Notes: generated from the sequence alone by a model not told the origin. A DNA stretch of 64,000 nt from CAZJRB01 sp964547995 (GCA_964547995.1 CAZJRB010000022.1:6659-70658); one strand, 5' to 3'. Counted from the first letter of the stretch, positions 1 through 8,590 are shown. Numbers and translations: made by a program.

Positions 1-26
1 ACCCTACGGACTACCGCGAGAAAGAA

Positions 27-824
27 CTACTGTAACGACTTCGGCCTCTGATCCGCCAATCGGGTTCCGGCTGGGGGAGAGTTGACCGACAGCGCGGGAT
101 TTAGCTGCGCCCGCAAAGCCGCAATCCGATTGGCCAACTGCGGCTGGAAGCGATCTTGGGCGTAGGAACGCTGGTAATCCTCCAGGGCCTGGGCATATTC
201 GCCCGTCTCCTCGCGGATTTTGCCCAGTGCAGCCAGTGCGCGGGGATTGTTCGAATCGATCGCGAGCGCCTCGACCAGGTTTTGTTTGGCGGCCCGGCGG
301 TCGTTGAACTCGTCGAAGAGTCTGGCCAGCTCGATCTTGGCGTCGGCGGAAGTCGGCTCGCGTTCGACCCAGCCTTCCAGCAAACGGAACGCCTCGTCGT
401 GGCGGCCTTCTTCGACCAGCAACACGGCCAGCCCCCGGTAGCAGTCGGCACAAGCGGTGGTCTGCATGCCCGGGTGTTCCTGATCCAAGCGATCCCAGAT
501 ATCGAGACATTGATTGTAATACTTCTCGGCCTGATGAAGATCCGAGGGGCGGTTCTCGGTCACACCGAGGCGATGATGGGTGGCGGCGATGTTGTAATAT
601 CCGTCGGGATTGTTGGGCTCGGCGTAGGTTGCTTCCTGGAAATGCCGCAGGGCCTCGTGGTATCGTGCCTGTTGGTACAGCCGCACGCCTTCGGCATTCC
701 GGGCGGCGGCGGAAAAGTTGCTGCACCCGGCAGTCATACCAATCAGTAGACCGGCCAGCAGTATCGCCACCATGCAGAAAGAGATTTGTCGACGACTACG
801 ATACGACGTTTGATTCGATGACAT
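27..824 (-). CDS. TPR-repeat lipoprotein
   Basis: The 265-residue product begins with basic residues, a hydrophobic stretch and a lipobox ending GMTAGC (Cys about residue 34), so it should be a lipid-anchored envelope protein. The rest is made of TPR-like helical pairs, including units around ARYHEALRHFQEATYAEPNN, RHDEAFRLLEGWVEREP and GEYAQALEDYQRSYAQD. These usually act as protein-protein scaffolds. I chose the ATG at 824 over the GTG one codon earlier. The specific role is unknown; the family calls (lipoprotein, TPR) are secure. Confidence 0.8.
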   Translation of the reverse strand: MSSNQTSYRSRRQISFCMVAILLAGLLIGMTAGCSNFSAAARNAEGVRLYQQARYHEALRHFQEATYAEPNNPDGYYNIAATHHRLGVTENRPSDLHQAEKYYNQCLDIWDRLDQEHPGMQTTACADCYRGLAVLLVEEGRHDEAFRLLEGWVEREPTSADAKIELARLFDEFNDRRAAKQNLVEALAIDSNNPRALAALGKIREETGEYAQALEDYQRSYAQDRFQPQLANRIAALRAQLNPALSVNSPPAGTRLADQRPKSLQ

Positions 825-1006
825 CACGGCTTACGCCTCGCTTTGCAGAATTGCGTTTTGAAAAGGACCGACGGCGCGGACGCGACGGCGGCAGGTTGAA
901 AGGGGTGAAGGGGTGGGAAGGGTAGCCGCCGGGGCAATTTGATGCAACCCCGGTTTCCGCACCCCCCAATTGTCGTGTGCGGCGTGGGATGGCAAGCCGG
1001 CAGTAA

Positions 1007-1072
1007 GATGGCCTTCCGAGTCCGTCGCTGTGACATCGCAAGCCCTCGACGGCCTCGGAAGGCCATCGTACG
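1007..1072. repeat. palindromic element, GTACGACGG...CCGTCG family (C)
   Basis: Inverted repeat with arms GATGGCCTTCCGAG and CTCGGAAGGCCATC around a short loop. The same arms recur at 13105-13175 and, in a larger element, at 48847-48970. It occupies most of the spacer between the TPR lipoprotein gene and the next gene; nothing else is recognisable in 825-1118. Confidence 0.75.
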
Positions 1073-1118
1073 AAGTATTACAGAAAGTGGAAGTGCCCCC
1101 CCAAGAAGTGTGGGAGGC

Positions 1119-1523
<405 letters not shown>

Positions 1524-1732
1524 GGTGAAATTCTCCGGTGGGAATACAATGCTTGAACGTAGGAAGAATACACCATCGTTGCCAAAAAGCATCAAGAAAA
1601 GGGTTACGGAAACCCAAATCCGTGGAGAAGCGAGGGGGGGAAACGCAAGAGAGAGGGATTATGCGGATATTGCGGGCGAGAAGTCCACATTAGGGAAACT
1701 GGGGGGAGTTGGGGACGGCTGCCATAAAGCCG

Positions 1733-1955
1733 CGACCGGTGCGGCTGTGACTTTTTGGCATTTGACACGTTCAGTCTGTAGGGAACGCCCTCTGTGGCGT
1801 TCCGGGAAGCAGCAACGAGCGTGTTTTCCGGGTTTCGGAACGCCACGCCACAGAGGGCGTTCCCTACAAAAAGTCACAGCCTCGGTGGTCGCGGCGAACC
1901 TGGGTTGCGGTTGTTTCTGGCAGTGCTTGGCGCGACCACCGGTCGCGGCTTTATG
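1733..1955. mobile_element. nested palindromic elements: B inserted in A
   Basis: An A-family palindrome (ATAAAGCCGCGACCGGTG at the left, GCGCGACCACCGGTCGCGGC at the right) is interrupted at about 1743-1885 by a B-family element. B has terminal inverted repeats GGCTGTGACTTTTTG and CAAAAAGTCACAGCC and an inner palindrome GTAGGGAACGCCCTCTGTGG with its complement. The bases CGGTG lie on both sides of B, as expected for a 5-bp target duplication. Removing B and one CGGTG restores a sequence matching the intact A element at 19199-19290 (reverse complement). No coding capacity. Confidence 0.75.
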
Positions 1956-1987
1956 CTCGAGATGCCGAACTTGTTCTCGATCAGTCC

Positions 1988-2248
1988 CTAAGAGTTGGCG
2001 ACCGAATCGTTGACGTCTCGGCAGATATTGCGCAACTCGGCCACGGGAACGTCTTCCAGGCGTTGTCGGCGTTTGTCGAGATGCTCGTTGACCTTGACGG
2101 CGGTTTCCTGCATGAGGGCGTGGGTTTCTTCGCTGCCTCCGAGGAGAAGGAAGTTTTTGCCGCGAGTGATCCGTGTGTGGCCGTCGTGGTTGTCGAGGCC
2201 CAGGCCAAGCAACCCGGCCGCTTTCTTTTCGTTGCGTGCAGCTCTCAT
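1988..2248 (-). CDS. small hypothetical protein
   Basis: An 86-residue protein translationally coupled to the FHA gene upstream: its ATG overlaps the FHA stop codon by one base (TGATG). It is charged, with a likely helical C-terminal half (HLDKRRQRLEDVPVAELRNI), and has no signal peptide or membrane segment. The N-terminal half contains GLLGLGLDNHDGHTRITRGK. The tight coupling suggests a job with the FHA protein. No family recognised. Confidence 0.65.
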   Translation of the reverse strand: MRAARNEKKAAGLLGLGLDNHDGHTRITRGKNFLLLGGSEETHALMQETAVKVNEHLDKRRQRLEDVPVAELRNICRDVNDSVANS

Positions 2249-2904
2249 CACCTGCGTTTCATAAATTGCCTTAGTGCTTCGGTGGCGGCCGACCGCGTGT
2301 CGCCGATCTCTTCCTTGGCCTTGTCCAGCTTCTCGCGGAAGCCGGTTTGCTTCCCTTCTTCCCCCTTCGGTTTTTCCTTCGGTTCATCCTTGGCCGGTTT
2401 CCCGGTCACGGTATCCGCTTCCTGCTGGTTGACTTCAGCCGTGGGGGTAGAAGAGACGGTTGGCTTCTCGGCAATCGGCTTGCTCGGCGGTTGCGTTTCC
2501 TCACCGAGCAGGTTGAAGATATCGAGGTTGGCCTGGCTGCCCGATTCAGCAGCGCGGGCAGCGGCCTCCTCGACGCTGTGGACCTTCGGCTTCTTCTTTC
2601 CGCTGAGGCTGACGGCCAATTCGACCTCGAACTCCAAGGGTCCCAGCTTCAAGCGGTCGCCGTTTTTCAGTTCGTGTTCTCCCGTGAGAAGCTCGCCGTT
2701 GACGTAGGTTCCATTCCGGCTGCCCAAATCGCGTACGGCGACGAACCCCGATTCGATGAGGATGGCGGCGTGGTGCCGGCTAATCTGCTCGCTTTGAGGT
2801 CGGAGATGGCAATCTTCCGCCCGACCGATGAAGAACCTCGGGCCGGGCACTTCCACCTCTTGGCCGGCGTGCTTGCCGCCAACAACAATCAGCTTCACGT
2901 CCAT
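2248..2904 (-). CDS. FHA-domain protein
   Basis: Residues about 1-90 form a forkhead-associated domain, a phosphothreonine-binding fold, with the usual landmarks FFIGRAEDCHL, SRHHA, DLGSRNGTYVN and LKNGDRLKLGPLEFEV. The remaining 120 residues are Pro/Lys/Glu-rich and probably disordered, ending in a short basic helix (EALRQFMKRR). FHA proteins usually read out Ser/Thr kinase signalling, and this window encodes such a kinase at 39.9-44.1 kb, although no direct link is shown. GGAG precedes the ATG at a good distance. The 218-residue protein is cytoplasmic. Confidence 0.9.
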   Translation of the reverse strand: MDVKLIVVGGKHAGQEVEVPGPRFFIGRAEDCHLRPQSEQISRHHAAILIESGFVAVRDLGSRNGTYVNGELLTGEHELKNGDRLKLGPLEFEVELAVSLSGKKKPKVHSVEEAAARAAESGSQANLDIFNLLGEETQPPSKPIAEKPTVSSTPTAEVNQQEADTVTGKPAKDEPKEKPKGEEGKQTGFREKLDKAKEEIGDTRSAATEALRQFMKRR

Positions 2905-2969
2905 CTTCCCGTCTCCCCAATGTTGCCCTTGTCAGGCTACCTTTATGGTAGCAGTTTTGGCCGGCCGTG

Positions 2970-3770
2970 TCAAAACGGCTCAGGTCCGATAGGGGGGGTG
3001 GTTTCTCGGTGACGGTGCTCAGTCCACCCAGCCGTGGCGTATCGGGTTTCGACCAATTCCTCGGCCCTGCGACACTCTTTCTCGGAAAACGGCTCCCGGC
3101 GCCACGCCAGGAAGAGGTTCTCCGCTATTTTTTTCAGCCACGCGTCAGCCACTTGGTCGGCGTGGAAAGGTTTTCCGGTTATTTCCGTCAGGCCGTTCAG
3201 TGCCGGGGCGGCCCGGGATCGCCCCAACAGGACGCTCCCGTGCTGAAGCACGGCGCCTCGGCGGCGGCGTTGGGCACTTCCGGCCACCTTGTGCGTGTCC
3301 ACCAACACGTCGCCCGGCGAGCGGCGCCGAAAACACAAAAACGGCTCCTCGCCCGGGGGAACTTGAGGCAGAGCGGCCCGCAAGCTCGCCACAGCGCCCA
3401 ACTCGGCCAATGTGTCAATCAGGGTTTTGTGGACGGTATTGTAGAGCAAGTCGCGCCGCTTGGCCAGGGGATGTGCGCCGGGTACAACGAGACTATACGT
3501 CAATTCCACGTCGTGGACAATCGCCCCGCCGCCGGTCAGACGGCGGACAACCGCGCAATCCCGGCTGGGGGCGTGGGAGCAGCGATCGGCGTAGGTCTGG
3601 AAATACCCGAGTGACAAGGTGGGGACTTCCCATCCATAGATACGCCAACCGAGGTTATTTTGTGCGGTTGCCCACTCCAGCAGCACCTCGTCGACCGCCA
3701 TGTTCCACGCCCCGGCGGCGGGGGGGTCGATCAACAGGCGGCATTCGGTCGGCGGCTTGTTCATTCGCAT
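2970..3770 (-). CDS. LipM-like octanoyltransferase / lipoate ligase family
   Basis: A 266-residue member of the BPL/LplA/LipB fold. Visible motifs are RRLTGGGAIVHD (the substrate-binding RRxTGGGAVxH loop), ELTYSLV, a cysteine in EPFLCF, and DTHKVAGSAQRRRRGAVLQH (the conserved lysine followed by GSAQRR). The cysteine before the KVAGSAQ lysine is typical of LipM/LipL amidotransferases that move octanoyl groups on GcvH, rather than of ATP-using lipoate ligases. It lies 46 bp downstream of gcvPB in the glycine cleavage cluster, which fits a role in lipoylating GcvH. ATG at 3770 has CAGGAG upstream. A lipoate-protein ligase role cannot be excluded. Confidence 0.85.
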   Translation of the reverse strand: MRMNKPPTECRLLIDPPAAGAWNMAVDEVLLEWATAQNNLGWRIYGWEVPTLSLGYFQTYADRCSHAPSRDCAVVRRLTGGGAIVHDVELTYSLVVPGAHPLAKRRDLLYNTVHKTLIDTLAELGAVASLRAALPQVPPGEEPFLCFRRRSPGDVLVDTHKVAGSAQRRRRGAVLQHGSVLLGRSRAAPALNGLTEITGKPFHADQVADAWLKKIAENLFLAWRREPFSEKECRRAEELVETRYATAGWTEHRHRETTPPIGPEPF

Positions 3771-3794
3771 TCCGCTCCTGCTCGCGTGCCCGCA

Positions 3795-3822
3795 GACGGC
3801 ACACGGAGTGTGCCTGCTACTT
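3795..3822. repeat. short palindrome GGCACAC...GTGTGCC overlapping the gcvPB stop
   Basis: GGCACACGGAGTGTGCC followed by TGCTACTT. A close copy lies at about 24297-24320. In both places the minus-strand stop codon TAG of the upstream gene is formed by the repeat edge (AGTAGCAGGCA on that strand). Confidence 0.7.
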
Positions 3823-5289
3823 TTCTTGTTCAGGCGTCCATCGCAATACGGGCTTGCGGGCGGCGGTTACTTCGTCCGGGCGGCTGATCGGCGTGGTGTG
3901 CGGGGCGTCGTGCAGCAGATCGGCGGGTTCCTCGGTGATCCGGAACAGGGCCTCGGCAAAGGCATCGAGCGTGGCCTTGGTTTCCGTCTCCGTCGGTTCG
4001 ATCATCAGCGCCTCGCGGACGATCAGCGGGAAGTAGACCGTCGGGGCATGGAACCCGTGATCCAGGAGCCGCTTGGCGATGTCCATGGCCGAGATATCTT
4101 TGTCCGACTTCAAGTGCGACGCGGTGGCAACGAACTCGTGCATGCAGCGGTCGCCGTTGGGGACCGGCAGAAAGTGCTTCACCTTGGCAAGGAGGTAGTT
4201 TGCGTTAAGCACCGCGTGCTCCGCCACGCGCCGCAGTCCGTCGGGGCCGTGCGTCAGGAGGTAGCAGAACATGCGGACCAGCACGCCCGTGTTGCCGAAG
4301 AAGCTCCGCACGCGGCCGATCGACCTGGGCCGGTCGTAGTCGAGCCGATACGCGTCGCCCTCTTTGACGACCATCGGGGAGGGTAAATAAGGTGCGAGCT
4401 GCTCGGTCACGGCGATCGGTCCGGCGCCGGGTCCGCCGCCGCCGTGCGGGCTGCTGAAGGTCTTGTGCGGGTTGTAGTGCATCAGGTCGGCCCCGAAGTC
4501 ACCCGGCCGGGTGATACCCAAAATGGCGTTCATGTTTGCGCCGTCGAGATAGACCAGACCGCCGGCGTCGTGGACCATCTGCGTGATTTTCGCGATCTCG
4601 TGCTCGAATATCCCGAGCGTGTTCGGGTTGGTAATCATGAAGACGGCGGTTTTCCCGTTGAGTTTTGCGGCAAGGTCGTCGAGATCGACGAAGCCGTCGC
4701 TCGTGCTCTTAACCGGCAAGGTCGTGAAGCCAGCCATCGTCGCGCTGGCGGGATTCGTGCCGTGGGCGCCGTCGGGGATCAGCACGACAGAGCGCCGCTC
4801 GCGCCGGTCGCGGAACGAGGCCGCGGCGACCAGCAAGGCGGTCATCTCGCCGTGGGCCCCGGCCGCCGGTTGGAGCGAAACGGCCGGCAACCCGGCGATC
4901 TCGCCCAACATCTCCTGGCAGCGGTAAAGCAATTCGAGCATCCCCTGGAGCGTGGATTCCGGCTGGTACGGGTGGAGATCGGCCATGCCCGGCAGCGAGC
5001 AGAGCCGCTCGTTCCGCTTAGGGTTGTATTTCATCGTGCAGGAGCCGAGCGGATAGAAGTGGGTATCGACCGACATGTTCAGCGTCGAGAGATTGACGAA
5101 GTGGCGCACGACGTCCGGCTCGGTCAGCTCGGGCAGCGGCGGCGGTTCCTCGGCGATCACCCCGGCCGGCAAGAGTTCGTCCAGGGGCTGCTCGGGCACG
5201 TCGCACGCCGGAAGCTGCACGCCCCGGCAGCCGGGCCGGGATTGCTCGAACAAGAGTTGGGTGGCTTGTGTGTTTCGCATGGGTGTCAT
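3817..5289 (-). CDS. gcvPB: glycine dehydrogenase (decarboxylating) subunit 2
   Basis: The C-terminal half of the split P protein of the glycine cleavage system. It binds pyridoxal phosphate and works with GcvPA to decarboxylate glycine and load aminomethyl onto lipoyl-GcvH. The 490-residue length fits the two-subunit form. The PLP lysine is in HYNPHKTFSSPHGGGGPGAG (Lys about residue 277). Other landmarks are GSCTMKYNP, PAAGAHGEMTAL and GANMNAILG. Its start is 47 bp after gcvPA, indicating one transcript. The stop codon falls in a dispersed palindrome. Confidence 0.97.
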   Translation of the reverse strand: MTPMRNTQATQLLFEQSRPGCRGVQLPACDVPEQPLDELLPAGVIAEEPPPLPELTEPDVVRHFVNLSTLNMSVDTHFYPLGSCTMKYNPKRNERLCSLPGMADLHPYQPESTLQGMLELLYRCQEMLGEIAGLPAVSLQPAAGAHGEMTALLVAAASFRDRRERRSVVLIPDGAHGTNPASATMAGFTTLPVKSTSDGFVDLDDLAAKLNGKTAVFMITNPNTLGIFEHEIAKITQMVHDAGGLVYLDGANMNAILGITRPGDFGADLMHYNPHKTFSSPHGGGGPGAGPIAVTEQLAPYLPSPMVVKEGDAYRLDYDRPRSIGRVRSFFGNTGVLVRMFCYLLTHGPDGLRRVAEHAVLNANYLLAKVKHFLPVPNGDRCMHEFVATASHLKSDKDISAMDIAKRLLDHGFHAPTVYFPLIVREALMIEPTETETKATLDAFAEALFRITEEPADLLHDAPHTTPISRPDEVTAARKPVLRWTPEQEK

Positions 5290-5336
5290 TTCGTGACAAT
5301 GTTTTCGCCCGTCTCACGCCGCCGTGCCGGCGGCGG

Positions 5337-6686
5337 CTAAACGGTAGAGCCGGTTAGGACTTCAACCAATCGATCGATTTCCTCCTTCGTGCGTTTTTCG
5401 GTTACGGCAATGAGCATGCAATCGGCAAGCTCGGGATACCACTGCCCCAAGGGTACACCGGCAAAGATACCGTCGGCCGCGGCGGTGTCGATCAAGTGAT
5501 CGACGTTACTACCGGCTGCGCGGACCACGAACTCCTTGAACGTCGGTTTGTCGAACGCCAGGGAAAATTGGTCACCGGCCGTAAGCTGCCGGGCCGCGTA
5601 ATGCGATTTGTGCAAGCAGAGTTCGGCGACCTGCCGCATGCCGGTCGGTCCCATCAGCGCCAGGTAGACGGCAGCCCGGAGTGCGTAGAGTGCCTGGTTC
5701 GTGCATATATTGCTGGTTGCCTTGTCGCGTCGGATGTGCTGTTCGCGGGTTTGGAGTGTTAGGACCCAGCATTGCCGGCCGCGGCGGTCGGCGGTCTGCC
5801 CGACCAATCGACCCGGCACACGCCGGACGAACTGCTCGCGGCACGCCATGACGCCGAGGTACGGTCCGCCGAACCCCATTGGGATCCCCAGCGGCTGGCC
5901 TTCGGCGACGACAATATCGGCCCCGTAGTCGCCGGGGCGCCGCAAGAGCCCCAAGCTGATCGGGTCGACGGCGACGACCAGCACTGCCCCGGCCTTGTGG
6001 GCAATTTCGGCAATCGGCTCGATCTCTTCGAGGCATCCGAAGAAATTCGGGTGTTGCACGAGGACACACGCGGTGCGGTCGTCGACGGCCGCTTCAAGCT
6101 CTTCGAGGGGAATCGTACCCTGCGGCGTGCCGAGCGTGACCAGTTCGGTATCGAGATTGGCAAAACAGGTGCCAAGGACCTGCCGATATTCGGGGTGGAC
6201 GGCGTCGGCAGTCACCACACGGCCGGATCGCCGGGTAGCGTGCAGTGTCATCATGGCCGCTTCGGCGGCCGCGCTGGCGCCGTCGTAGAGGCTCGAGTTC
6301 GACACATCCATGCCGGTCAGTTGGCAGATGAGCGTCTGGTACTCGAACAGTGCCTGCAAATTGCCCTGGGCGGCCTCGGCCTGGTAGGGGGTGTACGAGG
6401 TTAAAAACTCGCTGCGGTAGGAAACCACGTCGACCACGGCGGGGATGAAGTGGTCGTAGCTGCCGCCGCCGAGAAAGCAGATTGCCGAGCCGGCCGCCGT
6501 GTTCCCGGCCGCCAAGCGGGCCATGTGAGCCGTCAACTCCATCTCACCCAGCCCCGGCGGCAGATCGAGCCGCCGATCCAGCCGCAACTCGGACGGGACC
6601 ATGGCAAACAGCTCCTCCAACGAGCCGGCCCCGATTGCTTCGAGCATGGCTTGCCGGTCTTGGATTGTGTTTGGGATATAGGGCAT
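5337..6686 (-). CDS. gcvPA: glycine dehydrogenase (decarboxylating) subunit 1
   Basis: The N-terminal half of the split glycine decarboxylase, 449 residues. Recognisable blocks are CFLGGGSYDHFIPAVVD, TPYQAEAAQGNLQALFEYQT, NSSLYDGASAAAEAAMM and GADIVVAEGQPLGIPMGFGG. I place the start at the ATG giving MPYIPNTIQDRQ; the frame is open upstream, but those codons are an array of 7-bp repeats reading HYPLSTIHYPLST, so they are unlikely to be protein. There is no Shine-Dalgarno-like purine run in front of this ATG, which directly touches the repeat array. Confidence 0.96.
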   Translation of the reverse strand: MPYIPNTIQDRQAMLEAIGAGSLEELFAMVPSELRLDRRLDLPPGLGEMELTAHMARLAAGNTAAGSAICFLGGGSYDHFIPAVVDVVSYRSEFLTSYTPYQAEAAQGNLQALFEYQTLICQLTGMDVSNSSLYDGASAAAEAAMMTLHATRRSGRVVTADAVHPEYRQVLGTCFANLDTELVTLGTPQGTIPLEELEAAVDDRTACVLVQHPNFFGCLEEIEPIAEIAHKAGAVLVVAVDPISLGLLRRPGDYGADIVVAEGQPLGIPMGFGGPYLGVMACREQFVRRVPGRLVGQTADRRGRQCWVLTLQTREQHIRRDKATSNICTNQALYALRAAVYLALMGPTGMRQVAELCLHKSHYAARQLTAGDQFSLAFDKPTFKEFVVRAAGSNVDHLIDTAAADGIFAGVPLGQWYPELADCMLIAVTEKRTKEEIDRLVEVLTGSTV

Positions 6687-6767
6687 GGGAAGTGGGAAGT
6701 GGGAAGTGGATAGTGGATAGTGGATAGTGGATAGTGGGTAGTGGGTAGTGGTTAGCTGGCAGTGGGG
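6687..6767. repeat. 7-bp tandem array (GTGGATA/GTGGGAA)
   Basis: About eleven consecutive heptamers of the type GTGGRWA, becoming less regular at the far end. The array starts at the base next to the gcvPA start codon and fills part of the gcvH-gcvPA spacer. Confidence 0.9.
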
Positions 6768-6793
6768 AAAGTTGAATCGCCACGGGACCAAAA

Positions 6794-6819
6794 GCCCCCG
6801 CACTGCGTGCGGGGGTTCA
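6794..6819 (-). terminator. hairpin with CTTTT tail between gcvH and gcvPA
   Basis: On the minus strand CCCCCGCACGCAGTGCGGGG is followed by GCTTTTGG. The same hairpin recurs after coaD and in variant form after hsp20. It could stop or attenuate transcription between gcvTH and gcvPAPB. Confidence 0.5.
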
Positions 6820-6841
6820 CTCTTACGCTGCTTCTTCTTCG

Positions 6842-6903
6842 TTTCAGCTTTCCGCTTTCAGCTTTCAGCTTTCCGCTTTCAGCTTTCAGCTTTCTGCTTT
6901 CAG
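6842..6903. repeat. 7-bp tandem array (CTTTCAG/CTTTCCG)
   Basis: About nine heptamers, CTTTCAG with CTTTCCG and CTTTCTG variants. On the minus strand the first repeat (CTGAAAG) supplies the TGA stop codon of gcvH. Its sequence is unrelated to the array 75 bp away, but the period is the same. Confidence 0.9.
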
Positions 6904-7301
6904 TGTTGTTCTTCTTTGCACTGACTGCGGTACGCGGCGTGGTCGAGCAGATCTGCGAGCCCGGATTCGTCGGAGATTTTGATCTTCACGAGCCACCCGC
7001 TGCTGTACGGATCATTGCCGAGCGTTTCCAATTGATCGGACACCCTTTCGTTGACGTCGACAATCTCGCCGTCGACGGGGCTGCAGAGGTCGCTGACGGC
7101 CTTGACCGACTCGATCACGCCGAACGGCTCGCCGGCAACGACATCCCACCCGACCTCGGGCAACTCGATATAGACCAGGTCGGTCAGCAGTTCCAAGGCG
7201 AAGGCCGAGATGCCCACCGTGGCGATTTTCTCGTCGGACTCGTCGGTCTCCACGCAAACCCATTCGTGGGTCTTTGTGTACAAGAGGTCTTCAGGCGTCA
7301 C
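6900..7301 (-). CDS. gcvH: glycine cleavage system H protein
   Basis: A 133-residue lipoyl carrier that shuttles the aminomethyl intermediate between P, T and L proteins. The lipoylation site is Lys about 67 in ESVKAVSDL. HEWV near the N terminus and LPEVGWDVVAGEPFGVIES are typical. It starts with GTG inside a GTGA overlap with the gcvT stop codon, so the two are translationally coupled. The adjacent lipM-like gene would supply the octanoyl precursor. The C-terminal tail after DLLDHAAY is short and charged. Confidence 0.97.
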   Translation of the reverse strand: MTPEDLLYTKTHEWVCVETDESDEKIATVGISAFALELLTDLVYIELPEVGWDVVAGEPFGVIESVKAVSDLCSPVDGEIVDVNERVSDQLETLGNDPYSSGWLVKIKISDESGLADLLDHAAYRSQCKEEQH

Positions 7302-8467
7302 TTCTTCTTTCCTTTCTTTTTCCGTTCGTAGAACGGCAGTTGAACAACTCGCGCCGGTTCCGGTCGGCGGCGAATCTCGATTTGCAGTCCGGTCCCCGGC
7401 ACGGCGAATTCCGGAGGAACGTAGCCCATGGCAATCGGCTTTTCCAGAGTGGGCGAGAACGTCCCGCTGGTAACTTTGCCGATCCGCTTATCGTTGGCCA
7501 GGATCGCGTCCTCCTGCCGTGCTACTCGACGGCCGCTCAGTTCCAGTCCCACCCGGACCAACCGCCGCGGTTGCCGCTCGATCTCCAACAGGGCATCGCG
7601 TCCGGGGAAATCGTAGCCGGTCAGGTGGCACACCGATCCGAGCCCCGCCTGGAAGGGATCGATCTGCTCGGAGAGTTCATGTCCATAAAGGGGCATCCCG
7701 GTTTCCAGCCGCAACGTATTCCGTGCCCCGATCCCCGTTGGAACACAATCAAGCGGCTTGCCGAGTTCGAGCAGTGCCTCCCAAACGCCCGGTGCGATGC
7801 TGGCCCCGATGCTCAACTCGAAGCCGTCCTCGCCGGTATAACCGGTTCGGGTGACAATTCCCCCCTGGCGTTGTGCGGCGGGATGGAGGATGCGGGCCTG
7901 GACACCCCAGTAGTATCTCATTGTGTGCAAATCGGCGTCGACCAGCGGCTGCAACAACTCGACCGAGCGCGGCCCCTGGACGGCAATCATGGCCCAAAGA
8001 CGCGTGACGTCGCTCCAGATCACCTCGTCGCCGAATTGTTCGGCCCTTTCCCGCGACAGGTGGGCATCGATCCAGGCCGCGACCTTCTCGCGATTGGCGG
8101 CGTTGACGACCAGCACGTAGTAGGGCTGGCCGTAGTCGTTGTGATAGTGCCCGACCAGCACGTCGTCGATGATTCCGCCGCCGTCGTTCGTAATCAGGGA
8201 ATAGCGGACTTGCCCTTCGTCCATGTCGGCGACGCGGCGGGTGAGCAATTCGGCCAGAAAGACCGCTGCGCCGGGCCCCTCGAAACGCATCCGGCCCATG
8301 TGGGAGATGTCGGCGATGCCGACGGCCGAGCGGATATGCCTGTGTTCCTCGATGATCGAGGCGTACTGAAGCGGCATGGACCAGCCGGCATATTCGATCA
8401 TCCGCGCCCCGTGGGCGACATGCCTATCGAAAAGGGGGGTCCGTTGGGCGATGGTTGGCGTGGTCAT
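7298..8467 (-). CDS. gcvT: aminomethyltransferase (T protein)
   Basis: A 389-residue tetrahydrofolate-dependent T protein that releases ammonia and passes the one-carbon unit from lipoyl-GcvH to folate. Typical blocks are HVAHGARMIEYAGWSMPLQY, GIADISHMGRMRFEGPGA, DDVLVGHY, GYTGEDGFELS and GTFSPTLEKPIAMGYV. It is the first gene of the gcvT-gcvH pair, which then continues to gcvPA and gcvPB. I chose the ATG at 8467 giving MTTPTIAQRTPLFDRH; the longer open frame upstream reads through palindromic repeats. No L protein gene is in the window. Confidence 0.97.
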   Translation of the reverse strand: MTTPTIAQRTPLFDRHVAHGARMIEYAGWSMPLQYASIIEEHRHIRSAVGIADISHMGRMRFEGPGAAVFLAELLTRRVADMDEGQVRYSLITNDGGGIIDDVLVGHYHNDYGQPYYVLVVNAANREKVAAWIDAHLSRERAEQFGDEVIWSDVTRLWAMIAVQGPRSVELLQPLVDADLHTMRYYWGVQARILHPAAQRQGGIVTRTGYTGEDGFELSIGASIAPGVWEALLELGKPLDCVPTGIGARNTLRLETGMPLYGHELSEQIDPFQAGLGSVCHLTGYDFPGRDALLEIERQPRRLVRVGLELSGRRVARQEDAILANDKRIGKVTSGTFSPTLEKPIAMGYVPPEFAVPGTGLQIEIRRRPEPARVVQLPFYERKKKGKKK

Positions 8468-8489
8468 GGTGTTTCCGCGACGCGATTTA

Positions 8490-8583
8490 CCCAGAGTGGC
8501 ACGACGCTCCGCGTCGTGAATCAACCCAGAGCGGCACGACGCTCCGCGTCGTGAATCACGGCACGGGAGTGCCGTGCCACTCA
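8490..8583. repeat. duplicated palindrome upstream of gcvT
   Basis: Two direct copies of a roughly 34-bp unit CCAGAGYGGCACGACGCTCC plus GCGTCGTGAATCA, each a hairpin, followed by a third hairpin GGCACGGGAGTGCC. They lie between the proposed gcvT promoter and the start codon, so the leader RNA would be highly structured. Confidence 0.75.
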
Positions 8584-8590
8584 AGGAACT

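Noticed and set aside
6687..6903. CRISPR or phage attachment site for the repeated blocks
   Set aside because: Repeat length is 7 bp with no spacers; there are no integrase or cas genes.
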